Assembly: GCF_029714365.1 (NCBI RefSeq)
Contig: NZ_CP121660.1
Span: forward strand, 1,736,001-1,800,000
Direction of reading: 5' to 3'
Origin: Sinorhizobium terangae
GTDB lineage: Bacteria; Pseudomonadota; Alphaproteobacteria; Rhizobiales; Rhizobiaceae
Length of the DNA: 64,000 nt
The notes beneath the pieces were generated by a model. That model worked only from the letters and a program-made list of their open reading frames with translations, had not been told where the DNA came from and made no database searches. Within the stretch, counting starts at the first letter, position 1. Every line of letters starts with the position of its first letter. This document shows, one piece after another, positions 18,366 to 27,039 of the stretch. A program made the translations under genes and the position numbers.

Positions 18366-18536
18366 ATGATTGCCACCAGCAAAAACCGCATGGGTTTCAT
18401 TGGCCGCGCCTTCGCCGTTCTGGGTGCTGCGAACGCTGCCGCCGCCGCCGTCGAAGGCCACCGCCGCCCGAACGCGCGCGACCTGCGCACCCTCGGCATC
18501 GACCCGGCGAACTTCCCGGATATGCGGCGCGGCTAA
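18366..18536 (+). CDS. Small hypothetical protein (56 aa), DUF1127-like tail
   Basis: ATG 18366 opens a 56-codon frame ending TAA 18536. The product starts MIATSKNRMGFIGRAFAVLG, runs through an Ala-rich stretch and ends in ARDLRTLGIDPANFPDM. The last part recalls the R-L-R-x-L-G-I-D/E ending of DUF1127 proteins, such as the bona fide one at 55775-55921. CAAAGAGATG provides only a weak ribosome site. It is free-standing between the tct terminator and the convergent FecR-domain gene. DUF1127 proteins in alphaproteobacteria affect RNA and phosphate or stress responses, but membership here is uncertain. Confidence 0.55.
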   Translation: MIATSKNRMGFIGRAFAVLGAANAAAAAVEGHRRPNARDLRTLGIDPANFPDMRRG

Positions 18537-18700
18537 CGCGCGCGGTACAAGATCTTGGCTATCCAGGCGACTACTGGGTAGCTCGCTGCCGTAAGGTGCC
18601 CGCCGCTTACGGCGCCGCCTCCCTCGCCAATCCGCCCCAATGGTGATCAAGGCGGGGTTGCTTAAACGCTTCGGTATTCTGAAGCGCGTCGAAGAGCTTC

Positions 18701-21700
18701 CTAGAACCGAGCCGTCGCGCGAGCGCGAACGGTGCGCCCTGGGGCAGGCAGCCCGTCCGCCATATCAATCTCGGCATCGAAAATATTCAACAGTTGCAGC
18801 CCAAGCTCCAGATGCCCGCTCTCCGATTTCCAGGTGATAGCGGCGTCTGTTGTCCTATAAGGCCCTAGCTCAGGGGCAACAGGATCCCAGTTGTCATCGT
18901 AATATTGTGAGCCTACACGGTCACCGACGAAGGACTGCGCAATCGTCGCCGACACCCGCGATGGATGCACATATGTCAGGCCGACCTGGGCGACATAGTC
19001 CGGCACGAGGGGCACACGGTAGTCAGAATTCCAAAACAGGCTGGTGTCTTTGCTTTCGTTCCAAGTGAATGACGCAAAAGCACCGAGACCTCCACCGATC
19101 CAGTAGTTGGCACTGAGATGCACTCGGTCAATCTCGCCGTCACTCGTCAGGAACGTGGTCAGAAGGTCTTCCGGCGCCAGCGTCAGCCCGTTGAAGCGTT
19201 GATGCTGGTACTCGATCGCAGTGAAAAGGCGCTCGTTCCACTCCGCGTCCCACCGCATTGCCGCAGTTTGCGTTTGCCCGCTCGAATAGAGCGGCAGTTC
19301 AAGCGGAGCAAGACCGACGGTGGTGATTGGCGATAAGGTGTGGTTTGTGGCGAACTGCGTGTCCTGCCGGTAATAGGCCCGCAACCAGTGACCTTCGATC
19401 GGCGACCATGCCACACCGATACGCGGATCAACGGGTCCCCATAACCCGGTGTCACCGTCGAACCTAGTGACGTATGCTCCACCCTGAAACTGGAGGTCTT
19501 GGGAGACGTCCAGCGTAGCATCGATATACGTGCGCGTAGCGGAGCCATCCCCGGAAAACTCGCCGAGGTCATCAATGATGTCTGTGCCCAGGTCGGTGGC
19601 AGTCTGCGAGATCCCGTATTCGGTTCGAGCAGCCTCTGCTCCATAGCGGACTGTCAGAGGTCCGATGCCGAAGAGATGGCTCACACCAAACGTGACCGAG
19701 TCATCTCTCGACGTCTCGTCGATGCGATAAACTATCGGCGGATCAACGCTGGAATCCGTGGCGCGAAATTGCCGTCGGGTGTCGATGTCGCTCGACACAG
19801 CAAAGGCCTGGATGACATTGCGGTCGGAGATCGTATGGCTCCAGGCGACGCCGAGTGTATTGTCGCTTGCTTCGACAGCGTTAAATGGCGCCGGATTCCA
19901 GACTTGTCCGGGGTAGCCGATGTCCTGCTGCGATGTATTACCGAACAGCAAGACACTGTCGGCGAGGCTCGGCCGCAAGCCGAGTTGGAAACGCGCGCCT
20001 TCGAAATCGTTCGCATCGTTGTCCCGCCGACTCTCCGGCCGCGATATTTCACCTTGGATGTAGTAGCTGAGAGGAATTCCGGCGTAGCTGGTTCCCTGTA
20101 GGAGTATGTCGCTCGTCCAGCCGGCTCTCGCGCCTTCATCCAACAATCCTGACCCGACCGCCGCCTCGAAAAAGCTGCGTCGTTCCAATGAATTGCGTTT
20201 GGCTTCCGATGCCACGGCTAAGGGATCGAAGAGAAGGCCTTGCATCTCCAAGGAAGGCGACGAGCTACCGAAGGGGAAGCGATCGAGGCCGGAGAGCGGC
20301 TCTCCCACGAAGGGAGTGAAACGCCCGCTTGCGGCTTGGTCAATATAGCTAGTCGACTTAAACGGATCGTAGGAGCGATCCGCATAGTATTGACCCCACT
20401 CGTTCAATCCGAGGTTCTCGAGAGTGACCCCGAGGAAGGAGGAAGCCTGTCGGTTCGCGTCGTAGCCGGAATAAAACCCGCCTCGCGCCTGCCGGCGCCG
20501 CAGCGCCTCCCGCGCTTCCAGGATCGCGTCATCGGCCCGGAATTCATCCAGCGCGATGCCGGAGCGGATCAGGGGAATGGAGGCGTTGTCCGGATCGAAT
20601 CTGTCGGCGTTGTCTAGCGCCTGAGCCGCCTCCTCGTCAGCACCCAGTTGATAGCTGCCAATCGCCAGACCTATGAGGCTGTCCCCGTAAGTCGGGTTGA
20701 CGGCGGAAGCTTCGAGCAGCGCCTTCTCGCCTTCCTCGGTCCTGCCGATCCGCAAGAGATAACGCCCCTTGGCTGCGAGAACAGCGTAGGAACGGGGGTC
20801 TAGTGCCTCGGCTCTGTCGAGCGCGGCCTTGGCCGCCGCGATCTGGTCGTTGTCCATCAGGAAGCGCGCGTAGTTTGCATGGAGCACCGCATTTTCCGGG
20901 TTCAGCTCGATCGAGCGGCGATGGGCAGCATCCGCCTCTCTGATCGCGCTGCGATCGCTTTGAACGATGCCCAGCTCGTTCCAGGCGGCATCGTCTCCGG
21001 GCGCGATCTTGGTCGCACGCTTCAGATCCGCGAGCGCGCCGTCGAGATCGCTGGATACGGTCGCGCGGAAGCGCGCGTTTGCGAGGAGATAGGCTGGCTC
21101 CTCCGGATCGATTGCTTTGGCGCGGGCAAGAGCCTCCCTCACCTCGTCTCGACGATCGAGCTGGAAAGCGAGATCGGCGCGCATCGCCGGCAGTCGCGCA
21201 TCGTTCGGGAAACGCTCTTCGGCCGTCTTCAGGATCTTGATCGCTTCCGCCTGTCCAAGGATGTGGGCGGCGGCGGTGGCGCGTGCCATCACAGCCACCG
21301 GGTCGTCGGCATAGGCGCTGGTCGCCGGCGGTGGCGTCTCTCGATCCGGATGTTCCAGGGCGCTCGCAAACCATCGGCCGAAGGCTGCGGCCGCCCGGCG
21401 GTTGCGCGGCAGGTGCGGCATGGCGGCAGCAAACAAGCGGCTTGCCTCGGCGTAGCGCAGCTCCTGTCCCGCAATCATCGCTTCGACGAGTTTCGCCCGC
21501 GCCTCCAGCCCGGCCGGCAAAGGGCGGCGGAGATGCGCAAGCGCATCCTTTGCGGCCGCGCGCCCATCGCTCGAAAGCATTGCTTCGGCGAGCGCAATCC
21601 AGTCCTCGCTGCTTCGCTGCGCGGGCGCGATGGCCAAAATGGCATCACGCCTGGCACGCGTCTCGCGACCGCCCACACCACTCAGCGGCAGAGTGGCAAA

Positions 21701-22321
21701 AGCGCCGCGCAGTTCCGTGTACAGCAGGATCTGCTCGCGCTCCTCCAGATTGACGAGGATGTATTTGCGCGGTGCCTGTCCAATTGCTGCAAACGCGCCC
21801 TCGCCCTGATTGACGGTCACCGATCCTTGGGCGTTCTTGAGCTCCACTCTGCCCTCGAGCACGGAGAGCGTCGTATCGCCGTTACCGGTAACCCGAAGCG
21901 TCCAATCCGTGCCGCGAATGGCCGCGGTTGCCGCCGGCGTGTCGATGGTCAGTCCGCTGCCGCCACGCTTGGCACGCGCCCAGACGACGCCGGATTGAAG
22001 GCTGAGTTCGCCGTCGGAGTTTTCACCTATCTTCTTGACGAGCAGTGTCGTGTTGCGCCCCATGCGCATCTGCGTGTCGTCGGCAAACAAAAGCGCCAAG
22101 CTGCCGGTTGCATTGGTGCGGAGCACATCGCCGGCAAGAAGGTCCTGGTTGATCTCTACCGTGCGCCAGTCATCCACCTCAATGAAGCGAATTTCCTCGC
22201 CGGACTTGCGCGCAATGACCGAGCCCTCTGGAGACGACGCGCGCGAAAACACCTCGGCTGCCGACGGCAACACGCTTCCCAGCACCGCGAACGCGGCAAC
22301 CGCGAATTTCAGTTTGCGCAT
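18701..22321 (-). CDS. FecR-domain / TPR / outer-membrane beta-barrel fusion protein
   Basis: A 1206-residue protein, three modules in one chain. Residues 1-24 are a signal peptide (FAVAAFAVLGSVLPSAAEVF). About 30-170 is a FecR-type domain (AGDVLRTNATGSLALLFADD; LTIDTPAATAAIRGTDWTLR; LSVLEGRVEL). About 330-620 holds a run of TPR-like helices with repeating 34-residue spacing (DAAWNELGIVQSDRSAIREA; ENAVLHANYARFLMDNDQIA). From about 700 to the end the sequence is alternating, aromatic-rich beta strands like a TonB-dependent receptor barrel, ending in aromatic ARF. The start at 22321 follows the GGGATCAGCAA leader and opens the signal peptide. An outer-membrane export or receptor protein is inferred. 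The C-terminal half is less GC-rich than its neighbours. No neighbouring partner genes give the substrate. Confidence 0.75.
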   Translation of the reverse strand: MRKLKFAVAAFAVLGSVLPSAAEVFSRASSPEGSVIARKSGEEIRFIEVDDWRTVEINQDLLAGDVLRTNATGSLALLFADDTQMRMGRNTTLLVKKIGENSDGELSLQSGVVWARAKRGGSGLTIDTPAATAAIRGTDWTLRVTGNGDTTLSVLEGRVELKNAQGSVTVNQGEGAFAAIGQAPRKYILVNLEEREQILLYTELRGAFATLPLSGVGGRETRARRDAILAIAPAQRSSEDWIALAEAMLSSDGRAAAKDALAHLRRPLPAGLEARAKLVEAMIAGQELRYAEASRLFAAAMPHLPRNRRAAAAFGRWFASALEHPDRETPPPATSAYADDPVAVMARATAAAHILGQAEAIKILKTAEERFPNDARLPAMRADLAFQLDRRDEVREALARAKAIDPEEPAYLLANARFRATVSSDLDGALADLKRATKIAPGDDAAWNELGIVQSDRSAIREADAAHRRSIELNPENAVLHANYARFLMDNDQIAAAKAALDRAEALDPRSYAVLAAKGRYLLRIGRTEEGEKALLEASAVNPTYGDSLIGLAIGSYQLGADEEAAQALDNADRFDPDNASIPLIRSGIALDEFRADDAILEAREALRRRQARGGFYSGYDANRQASSFLGVTLENLGLNEWGQYYADRSYDPFKSTSYIDQAASGRFTPFVGEPLSGLDRFPFGSSSPSLEMQGLLFDPLAVASEAKRNSLERRSFFEAAVGSGLLDEGARAGWTSDILLQGTSYAGIPLSYYIQGEISRPESRRDNDANDFEGARFQLGLRPSLADSVLLFGNTSQQDIGYPGQVWNPAPFNAVEASDNTLGVAWSHTISDRNVIQAFAVSSDIDTRRQFRATDSSVDPPIVYRIDETSRDDSVTFGVSHLFGIGPLTVRYGAEAARTEYGISQTATDLGTDIIDDLGEFSGDGSATRTYIDATLDVSQDLQFQGGAYVTRFDGDTGLWGPVDPRIGVAWSPIEGHWLRAYYRQDTQFATNHTLSPITTVGLAPLELPLYSSGQTQTAAMRWDAEWNERLFTAIEYQHQRFNGLTLAPEDLLTTFLTSDGEIDRVHLSANYWIGGGLGAFASFTWNESKDTSLFWNSDYRVPLVPDYVAQVGLTYVHPSRVSATIAQSFVGDRVGSQYYDDNWDPVAPELGPYRTTDAAITWKSESGHLELGLQLLNIFDAEIDMADGLPAPGRTVRARATARF

Positions 22322-22535
22322 GGTGACTTGCTGATCCCCTGATCCCCACCGCACTATGCGTGCGACATGGAACCGAAGTCAATTTCTGGTGGCTCGAAAT
22401 GCCACAAGAAAATGCGCGCGGAAACGCGCGGATAGTGGCAAGATCGCCGCTTTACGACAGTGAGCCCCAACGCACCGTCGGGAGCCACACAGCTTGCGAA
22501 CTTGACCCCGCGCGCCTCCGTGTCATCCTGCGACG

Positions 22536-23309
22536 ATGATCAGCGGTGTGCTTCTGGATCTCGCTGGCGTCATCTATGACGGCGACGTGGCTGTGCCTGG
22601 CGCGACGGAGGCGGTTCTGCGCCTGCGCGACGCCGGTCTTCCCATCCGCTTCGTCAGCAACACCACCCGCTCGACGAAGTCAGCCGTTCTTGACCGGCTT
22701 GCCCGGCTGGGCCTTTCCGTGACAGCAGACGAAGTCTTCACGCCGGCTGAGGCAGCGCGCCAATGGCTTGCCGAACATGGCCGATCGCCGCATCTGCTTG
22801 TCCATCCCAATCTCGTGCAGGAATTCGACGATCTGAGAAGCGGTCTGCCGAAGGCCGTCGTTGTCGGTGACGCGGGCGAGGCTTTCGATTACCGGACGCT
22901 CAACACGGCGTTTCGTGAATTGATTGCCGGCGCGGAATTGCTGGCGCTCGCCCCAAACCGGACTTTCAAGGATGCCGATGGAAAACTCAGCCTCGACGCC
23001 GGAGCCTTCGTAATCGGACTGGAATTCGCCAGTCAGAAGAGCGCGATCGTGCTCGGCAAGCCGTCGCAGGCCTTCTTTCGGTCTGCGCTCGCGACGATGA
23101 GTTGTGCGGACGCTCAAGCCGTCATGGTGGGTGACGACGCCGAAACAGATGTGGCGGGCGCGCTGGCGGCAGGCTTGGCGCACGCCCTGCTGGTGCGCAC
23201 TGGCAAGTACCGCGAAGGCGACGAGAAGCGTTTCGAGCCCGCACCGACGGCGACGGTTCGCGATATTTCCGAAGCGGTCGACTGGGTCATCGACGCAAGC
23301 AAACGGTGA
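22536..23309 (+). CDS. HAD-IIA phosphatase, LHPP-like subfamily
   Basis: A 257-residue HAD-superfamily class IIA hydrolase. Motif I is LLDLAGVIYDG, where the second catalytic Asp of the usual DxD is Ala. Mammalian LHPP also has a non-Asp residue there (Ser), so this points to the LHPP-type subgroup and not to a decayed gene. Motif II is RFVSNTTRS, motif III includes VLGKPSQAFF and motif IV VMVGDDAETDVAGALAAGL. LHPP proteins split phosphohistidine, phospholysine or imidodiphosphate; the bacterial substrate is unknown. ATG 22536 has a weak ribosome site. It is convergent with glnII downstream and divergent from the FecR-type gene. Confidence 0.8.
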   Translation: MISGVLLDLAGVIYDGDVAVPGATEAVLRLRDAGLPIRFVSNTTRSTKSAVLDRLARLGLSVTADEVFTPAEAARQWLAEHGRSPHLLVHPNLVQEFDDLRSGLPKAVVVGDAGEAFDYRTLNTAFRELIAGAELLALAPNRTFKDADGKLSLDAGAFVIGLEFASQKSAIVLGKPSQAFFRSALATMSCADAQAVMVGDDAETDVAGALAAGLAHALLVRTGKYREGDEKRFEPAPTATVRDISEAVDWVIDASKR

Positions 23310-23396
23310 AGGCGGGAATGGGAGCCGCTGACGGTGGCAACAGCCATCGGCGTCCGCGAATTCCCGGGAGGATCGTACAGACCAGGAAAAGGGACA

Positions 23397-23422
23397 CGGC
23401 GCCGACATTCGCGTCGGCGCCG
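23397..23422. terminator. Hairpin between the convergent HAD and glnII genes
   Basis: Perfect arms CGGCGCCGAC / GTCGGCGCCG with a 6-base loop. On the minus strand it lies 11 bases after the glnII stop and is followed by TGTCCCTTTTCC, so it best serves glnII; it may act in both directions. Confidence 0.7.
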
Positions 23423-23432
23423 CGGGGAGTGT

Positions 23433-24473
23433 TTATGCGACTTTCGCGACGCTGCCTTCGGTCGGAACGGTCGAGATGGTCTTCAGCACCTGCGAAGCGA
23501 TCTGGTAGGGGCAGCCTTGGGAGTTCGGGCGCCGATCTTCGAGATAGCCGCGATAGCCGTTGTTGACGAAGCTGTGCGGAACGCGGATCGATGCACCGCG
23601 GTCGGCAACGCCGTAGCTGAACTTGTTCCACGGTGCCGTCTCATGCTTGCCGGTCAGGCGCATGTGGTTGTCGGGGCCGTAGACGGCGATGTGCTCGTGC
23701 AGGTTCTTCTCGAAGGCAGCCATCAGCGCTTCGAAATACTCCTTGCCGCCGACTTCGCGCATGTAGGCGGTCGAGAAGTTGCAGTGCATTCCCGAACCGT
23801 TCCAGTCGGTGTCGCCGAGCGGCTTGCAGTGCCACTCGATGTCGATGCCGTACTTTTCCGTCAGGCGCTGCAGCAGGTAGCGAGCCAGCCAGACTTCGTC
23901 GGCGGCCTTCTTGGAGCCCTTGCCGAAGATCTGGAATTCCCACTGGCCCTTGGCGACTTCGGCATTGATACCTTCATGGTTGATGCCGGCAGCCAGGCAG
24001 ATGTCGAGATGCTCTTCGACGATCTGGCGTGCGATGTCGCCGACGTTCTTGTAACCGACGCCGGTGTAGTAGGGGCCCTGCGGTGCCGGATAGCCCTGCT
24101 CCGGGAAGCCGAGCGGGCGGCCGTTCTTATAGAAGAAGTATTCCTGCTCGAAACCGAACCAGGCGCCCTCGTCGTCGAGGATCGTCGCGCGGCTGTTCGA
24201 CGGGTGCGGGGTCTTGCCGTCCGGCATCATGACTTCGCACATGACCAGTACGCCGTTGGTGCGAACCGGGTCCGGATAGACCGCGACCGGCTTCAGCACG
24301 CAGTCGGAGCTGCGGCCTTCGGCCTGCATCGTCGAGCTGCCATCGAATCCCCAGAGCGGGAGCTGCTCGAGCGTCGGGAATGCATCGAATTCCTTGATCT
24401 GCGTCTTTCCGCGCAGGTTCGGGACCGGGGTGTAGCCGTCGAGCCAGATATACTCGAGCTTATACTTTGTCAT
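23433..24473 (-). CDS. glnII: Glutamine synthetase II (eukaryote-type)
   Basis: A 346-residue GSII. It makes glutamine from glutamate, ammonia and ATP in the cytoplasm. It is much shorter than the roughly 470-residue GSI and shows GSII motifs: LPLWGFDGSSTMQAEGRSSD near the N-terminus, the FGFEQEYFFY metal and glutamate site, WEFQIF, and the late HETAPWNKFSYGVADRGASI with its catalytic Arg. The start is ATG 24473 with GAGAG upstream. GSII is typical of rhizobia, where it is controlled by NtrC and RpoN under nitrogen limitation; in S. meliloti it sits on pSymB (recall). Divergent from a DUF2735-like gene. No GSI-type adenylylation site is expected or seen. Confidence 0.95.
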   Translation of the reverse strand: MTKYKLEYIWLDGYTPVPNLRGKTQIKEFDAFPTLEQLPLWGFDGSSTMQAEGRSSDCVLKPVAVYPDPVRTNGVLVMCEVMMPDGKTPHPSNSRATILDDEGAWFGFEQEYFFYKNGRPLGFPEQGYPAPQGPYYTGVGYKNVGDIARQIVEEHLDICLAAGINHEGINAEVAKGQWEFQIFGKGSKKAADEVWLARYLLQRLTEKYGIDIEWHCKPLGDTDWNGSGMHCNFSTAYMREVGGKEYFEALMAAFEKNLHEHIAVYGPDNHMRLTGKHETAPWNKFSYGVADRGASIRVPHSFVNNGYRGYLEDRRPNSQGCPYQIASQVLKTISTVPTEGSVAKVA

Positions 24474-24984
24474 TGCGAATCTCTCATAACGTGGTTGCGA
24501 GGCTTTGAGCAATCCTGACGGACCGACACGCTTCAAGCGCCGACCGCCAAGGGATCCGGAACTGCTCAAGCATTTTGCGTGCCAGTTCGGCCATTACGGC
24601 CCGCCGATAGCGGAATAATTGACTGGCTGCCGGTTCCTCGTCCGTGCGCGCAAACCATCCACCCGCCGCTGGTGCCGCTCGAACGTTGCAATAGAGTCAA
24701 CCGGTTAGTTGATTGCGGTACAGGCTCCGCCCCGCAACAGGCAACTCACCCGCCGCGCCAAACGATGCCGTCAAAAACGCGTACACCGGGACCCCGGGAT
24801 CAACATGGGATTGGAGTGCATGGCCGTAAAATTGCGACGACGCCGTCTAAATTTTCATCGCGCGAAAGCGCGTGCCCACAAATACGGCACGCAATTGATT
24901 GCGTTTTCATCATTTCGCGCAAACCATGTGCAAACCGGATGCGATGCGCTATGCTCCCTGACAGAACTCAAGGGAGACCAGACG
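24474..24984. other. glnII / DUF2735 divergent promoter region
   Basis: About 510 bases without a gene. The frames that run through it are short or start far upstream of a ribosome site. It should hold the nitrogen-regulated glnII promoter. On the minus strand a weak RpoN-like match (GGCGGGTGAGTTGC, GG-N10-GC) lies at about 24738-24752. Other GG-N10-GC matches are weaker. Confidence 0.4.
24821..24836 (+). promoter_or_regulatory. Candidate RpoN (sigma-54) promoter for the DUF2735-like gene
   Basis: TGGCCGTAAAATTGCG keeps the TGGC and TTGC blocks with the required GG-N10-GC spacing. It is 149 bp upstream of the small gene at 24985. The CACG part of the consensus is not kept. Confidence 0.35.
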
Positions 24985-25191
24985 ATGGCCGAGAGTTTAT
25001 ACCGCAGGTCGGCGACGATTTATCCTTTCCCCGTGAAACCCTTCAAAAGGGTGGAGAATCGCCGGGAAGAGAAGCCGGGACCCGGTGCGCAGGAGGTTTG
25101 CGCGGCCGCAATAGACGGTTGCTGGTACCACGAAGAGGCCGTTCGCGCCGAAGCCGAAGAGCATCCGGGCATTCCGGGCAAAATGAATTAG
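24985..25191 (+). CDS. Small DUF2735-like protein next to glnII (68 aa)
   Basis: A 68-residue soluble protein starting at ATG 24985 with AAGGGAGACC ribosome site. The N-terminal motif SATIYPFPVKPF matches the short conserved ATIYxFP block that I associate with DUF2735, a rhizobial family found next to glnII. The middle is Arg/Glu-rich (RVENRREEK) and the rest contains DGCWYHEEAV. A shared promoter region with glnII and a possible RpoN site suggest a role in nitrogen status, but the function is not known. The family call is from memory of a short motif. Confidence 0.6.
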   Translation: MAESLYRRSATIYPFPVKPFKRVENRREEKPGPGAQEVCAAAIDGCWYHEEAVRAEAEEHPGIPGKMN

Positions 25192-25261
25192 CGCGAACGC
25201 AACGCCTATTTTTTGATCATCTGCATGAATTGCGGGCGATGCCCGCTTGTCGCCGACACGA

Positions 25262-26140
25262 CTACCCTTTGACGGCACCCGACGTCAGGCCAGCGACGAT
25301 CTTGCGCTGGAAAATCAGTACCAGCACCAACAGCGGCAACGTGACGGTCACCGACGCGGCCATGATCTGGCCGAACGGATATTCGTAGCGGCTGCTGCCG
25401 GTAAGCAGGCCGATCGCAACCGGCACGGTCCGGTTCTCGTCGGTCAGGATAAAGGTGAGCGCGAAGAGGAATTCGTTCCACGCCAGAATGAACGAGAGCA
25501 GCCCGGTGCTGGCAATCGCGGGCCCCATCAGCGGCAGCAGCACATGCGTCAGGACCCTCAGCCGCGAACAACCGTCGATGAGCGCCGCCTCCTCCAGCTC
25601 CGTCGGCAGATCGCGGATGAAGCTCGTCAGGATCCAGGTGGTGAACGGCAGCGTAAGGATAAGATAGGAAACGATGAGTGCCGACGGGCGGTTATAGAGC
25701 CCAAGCCAGCCGATCACCTCGAACATTCCCGAGAGCACGACCACCTGCGGGAAAATCGAGATCATCAGGACGGCGATCAAAATAATCCGGCCTGGCGAAA
25801 AATGCAGCCGCCCGAGCGCATAGGCCGCGAGAATGCCGATCACCAGCGAGATCATCGTGCTCGCGAAAGCGACGAGGCCAGAGTTGACGAGCGCGCCCAT
25901 GAACACGGGGTTGTGGAACAGCTGCCAATAGTTGCTGAAGTCCGGCGATGGCAGGAGACTGAACTGATAGAGCGCCTGGCCGGATTTCGTGGACGATACG
26001 ATCGCCCAGTAATAGGGGAATAGCATGTAGACGAGTACGGCCGCCACGCCGACATAGAGACCGAAAGTCCTCACACGCCGGATCGTGCGATAGGTGCTGT
26101 TGGAATAGCGTCTTGCAGGGGCAGTCGTCGTCATTGCCAT
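25262..26140 (-). CDS. Sugar ABC transporter, permease 2 (CUT1, MalG-like)
   Basis: A 292-residue six-helix permease of the binding-protein-dependent type. A first membrane segment (FGLYVGVAAVLVYMLFPYYW) is followed by the cytoplasmic EAA loop (ELEEAALIDGCSRLRVLTHVLLP) with the conserved EAA---G pattern, then IASTGLLSFILAWNEFLFAL. It is a partner of the MalF-like protein encoded 5 bp upstream. The start ATG 26140 (MAMTTTAPARR) was chosen; the open frame continues far upstream only as antisense-like sequence. It is the last gene of the GH4-PfkB-ABC operon. It transports an oligosaccharide or glycoside together with 26146-27039, 27036-28145 and 28447-29712. Confidence 0.9.
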   Translation of the reverse strand: MAMTTTAPARRYSNSTYRTIRRVRTFGLYVGVAAVLVYMLFPYYWAIVSSTKSGQALYQFSLLPSPDFSNYWQLFHNPVFMGALVNSGLVAFASTMISLVIGILAAYALGRLHFSPGRIILIAVLMISIFPQVVVLSGMFEVIGWLGLYNRPSALIVSYLILTLPFTTWILTSFIRDLPTELEEAALIDGCSRLRVLTHVLLPLMGPAIASTGLLSFILAWNEFLFALTFILTDENRTVPVAIGLLTGSSRYEYPFGQIMAASVTVTLPLLVLVLIFQRKIVAGLTSGAVKG

Positions 26141-26145
26141 TATCG

Positions 26146-27039
26146 TCACCCTGTCGTCCGATCGAGGCGCAGGGCGCCAACAATGACGATCGCGATCAGC
26201 CCGATGATCATGAACACCCAGGTCGAGGCCGCCGAGCCGAGGCCGAGGTCCTGGAAGCTGATCAGCTGGTCGCGTGCATAGATCGACATCGTCATGGTGT
26301 TTTCGTTGTTGGCGGCAAGCACATAGCTGAGGTCGAACATCCTGAGCGCATCGAGCGTGCGAAACAGCATCGCAACGCCGATCGCGGGTGTCGCGAGCGG
26401 CAGCGTTATCGACCAGAAGCGCTTCCAGTGCGGCACGCCGGAAACTTCCGCGGCCTCGTAAATCTCCTCCGGAATCAACTGGAGCCCGGCGAGGATAAGC
26501 AGCACCATGAACGGCGTCGTCACCCAGACATCGATGAAGATCACGGTATAGAGGATGAGCGAGGGTTCGGCCGTCCAGGCGATGCCCTTCTCGACGAGGC
26601 CCAGCGTCACGAGCAGCTCGTTGACGAGGCCGAACTGGTCGTTGAGCATCCACTCCCATATCCGTGTCGAGACGACCATGGGCATCGCCCAGGGAACGAG
26701 AATGGCAGCCCTGACGATGCCCCGGCCGACGAAAGCCCGGTGGAGCAAAAGCGCGATCGCCAGCCCCAGAAGCGTCTCCAGGCCGACGGATATGACGGTG
26801 AAAAACAGCGTGTTCTTGACCGCGCGCCAGAATACCGGATCTTCGGCGACGGCTATGAAATTGTCGATCCCGACAAAGCCGTAGTTCGCCGGCGCATCGA
26901 GAAAGGCGTCCGTGAAGGAAAAGAAGATGCTGCGCGCGAGCGGCCAGATGGCGACACCAAAGAGCGCGATTATCAGTGGCAGCAGAAACAGCCACGCGGT
27001 TCGGTTCTGCTGCCGTTGCATCCTCTCGGCCGCACTCAC
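26146..27039 (-). CDS. Sugar ABC transporter, permease 1 (CUT1, MalF-like)
   Basis: A 297-residue integral membrane permease. It has an N-terminal helix (AWLFLLPLIIALFGVAIWPL), then the FTDAFLDAPANYGFVGIDNF periplasmic stretch and the EAA loop ELIPEE-type segment IPEEIYEAAEVSGVPHWKRF, ending RTTG. It pairs with the MalG-like protein to form the channel. Its ATG overlaps the stop of the upstream ATPase gene by 4 bp (ATGA) and it is followed by the next permease after 5 bp, so the three are translationally coupled. Substrate specificity is not visible from the sequence; the operon's glycosidase suggests a glycoside. Confidence 0.9.
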   Translation of the reverse strand: MSAAERMQRQQNRTAWLFLLPLIIALFGVAIWPLARSIFFSFTDAFLDAPANYGFVGIDNFIAVAEDPVFWRAVKNTLFFTVISVGLETLLGLAIALLLHRAFVGRGIVRAAILVPWAMPMVVSTRIWEWMLNDQFGLVNELLVTLGLVEKGIAWTAEPSLILYTVIFIDVWVTTPFMVLLILAGLQLIPEEIYEAAEVSGVPHWKRFWSITLPLATPAIGVAMLFRTLDALRMFDLSYVLAANNENTMTMSIYARDQLISFQDLGLGSAASTWVFMIIGLIAIVIVGALRLDRTTG

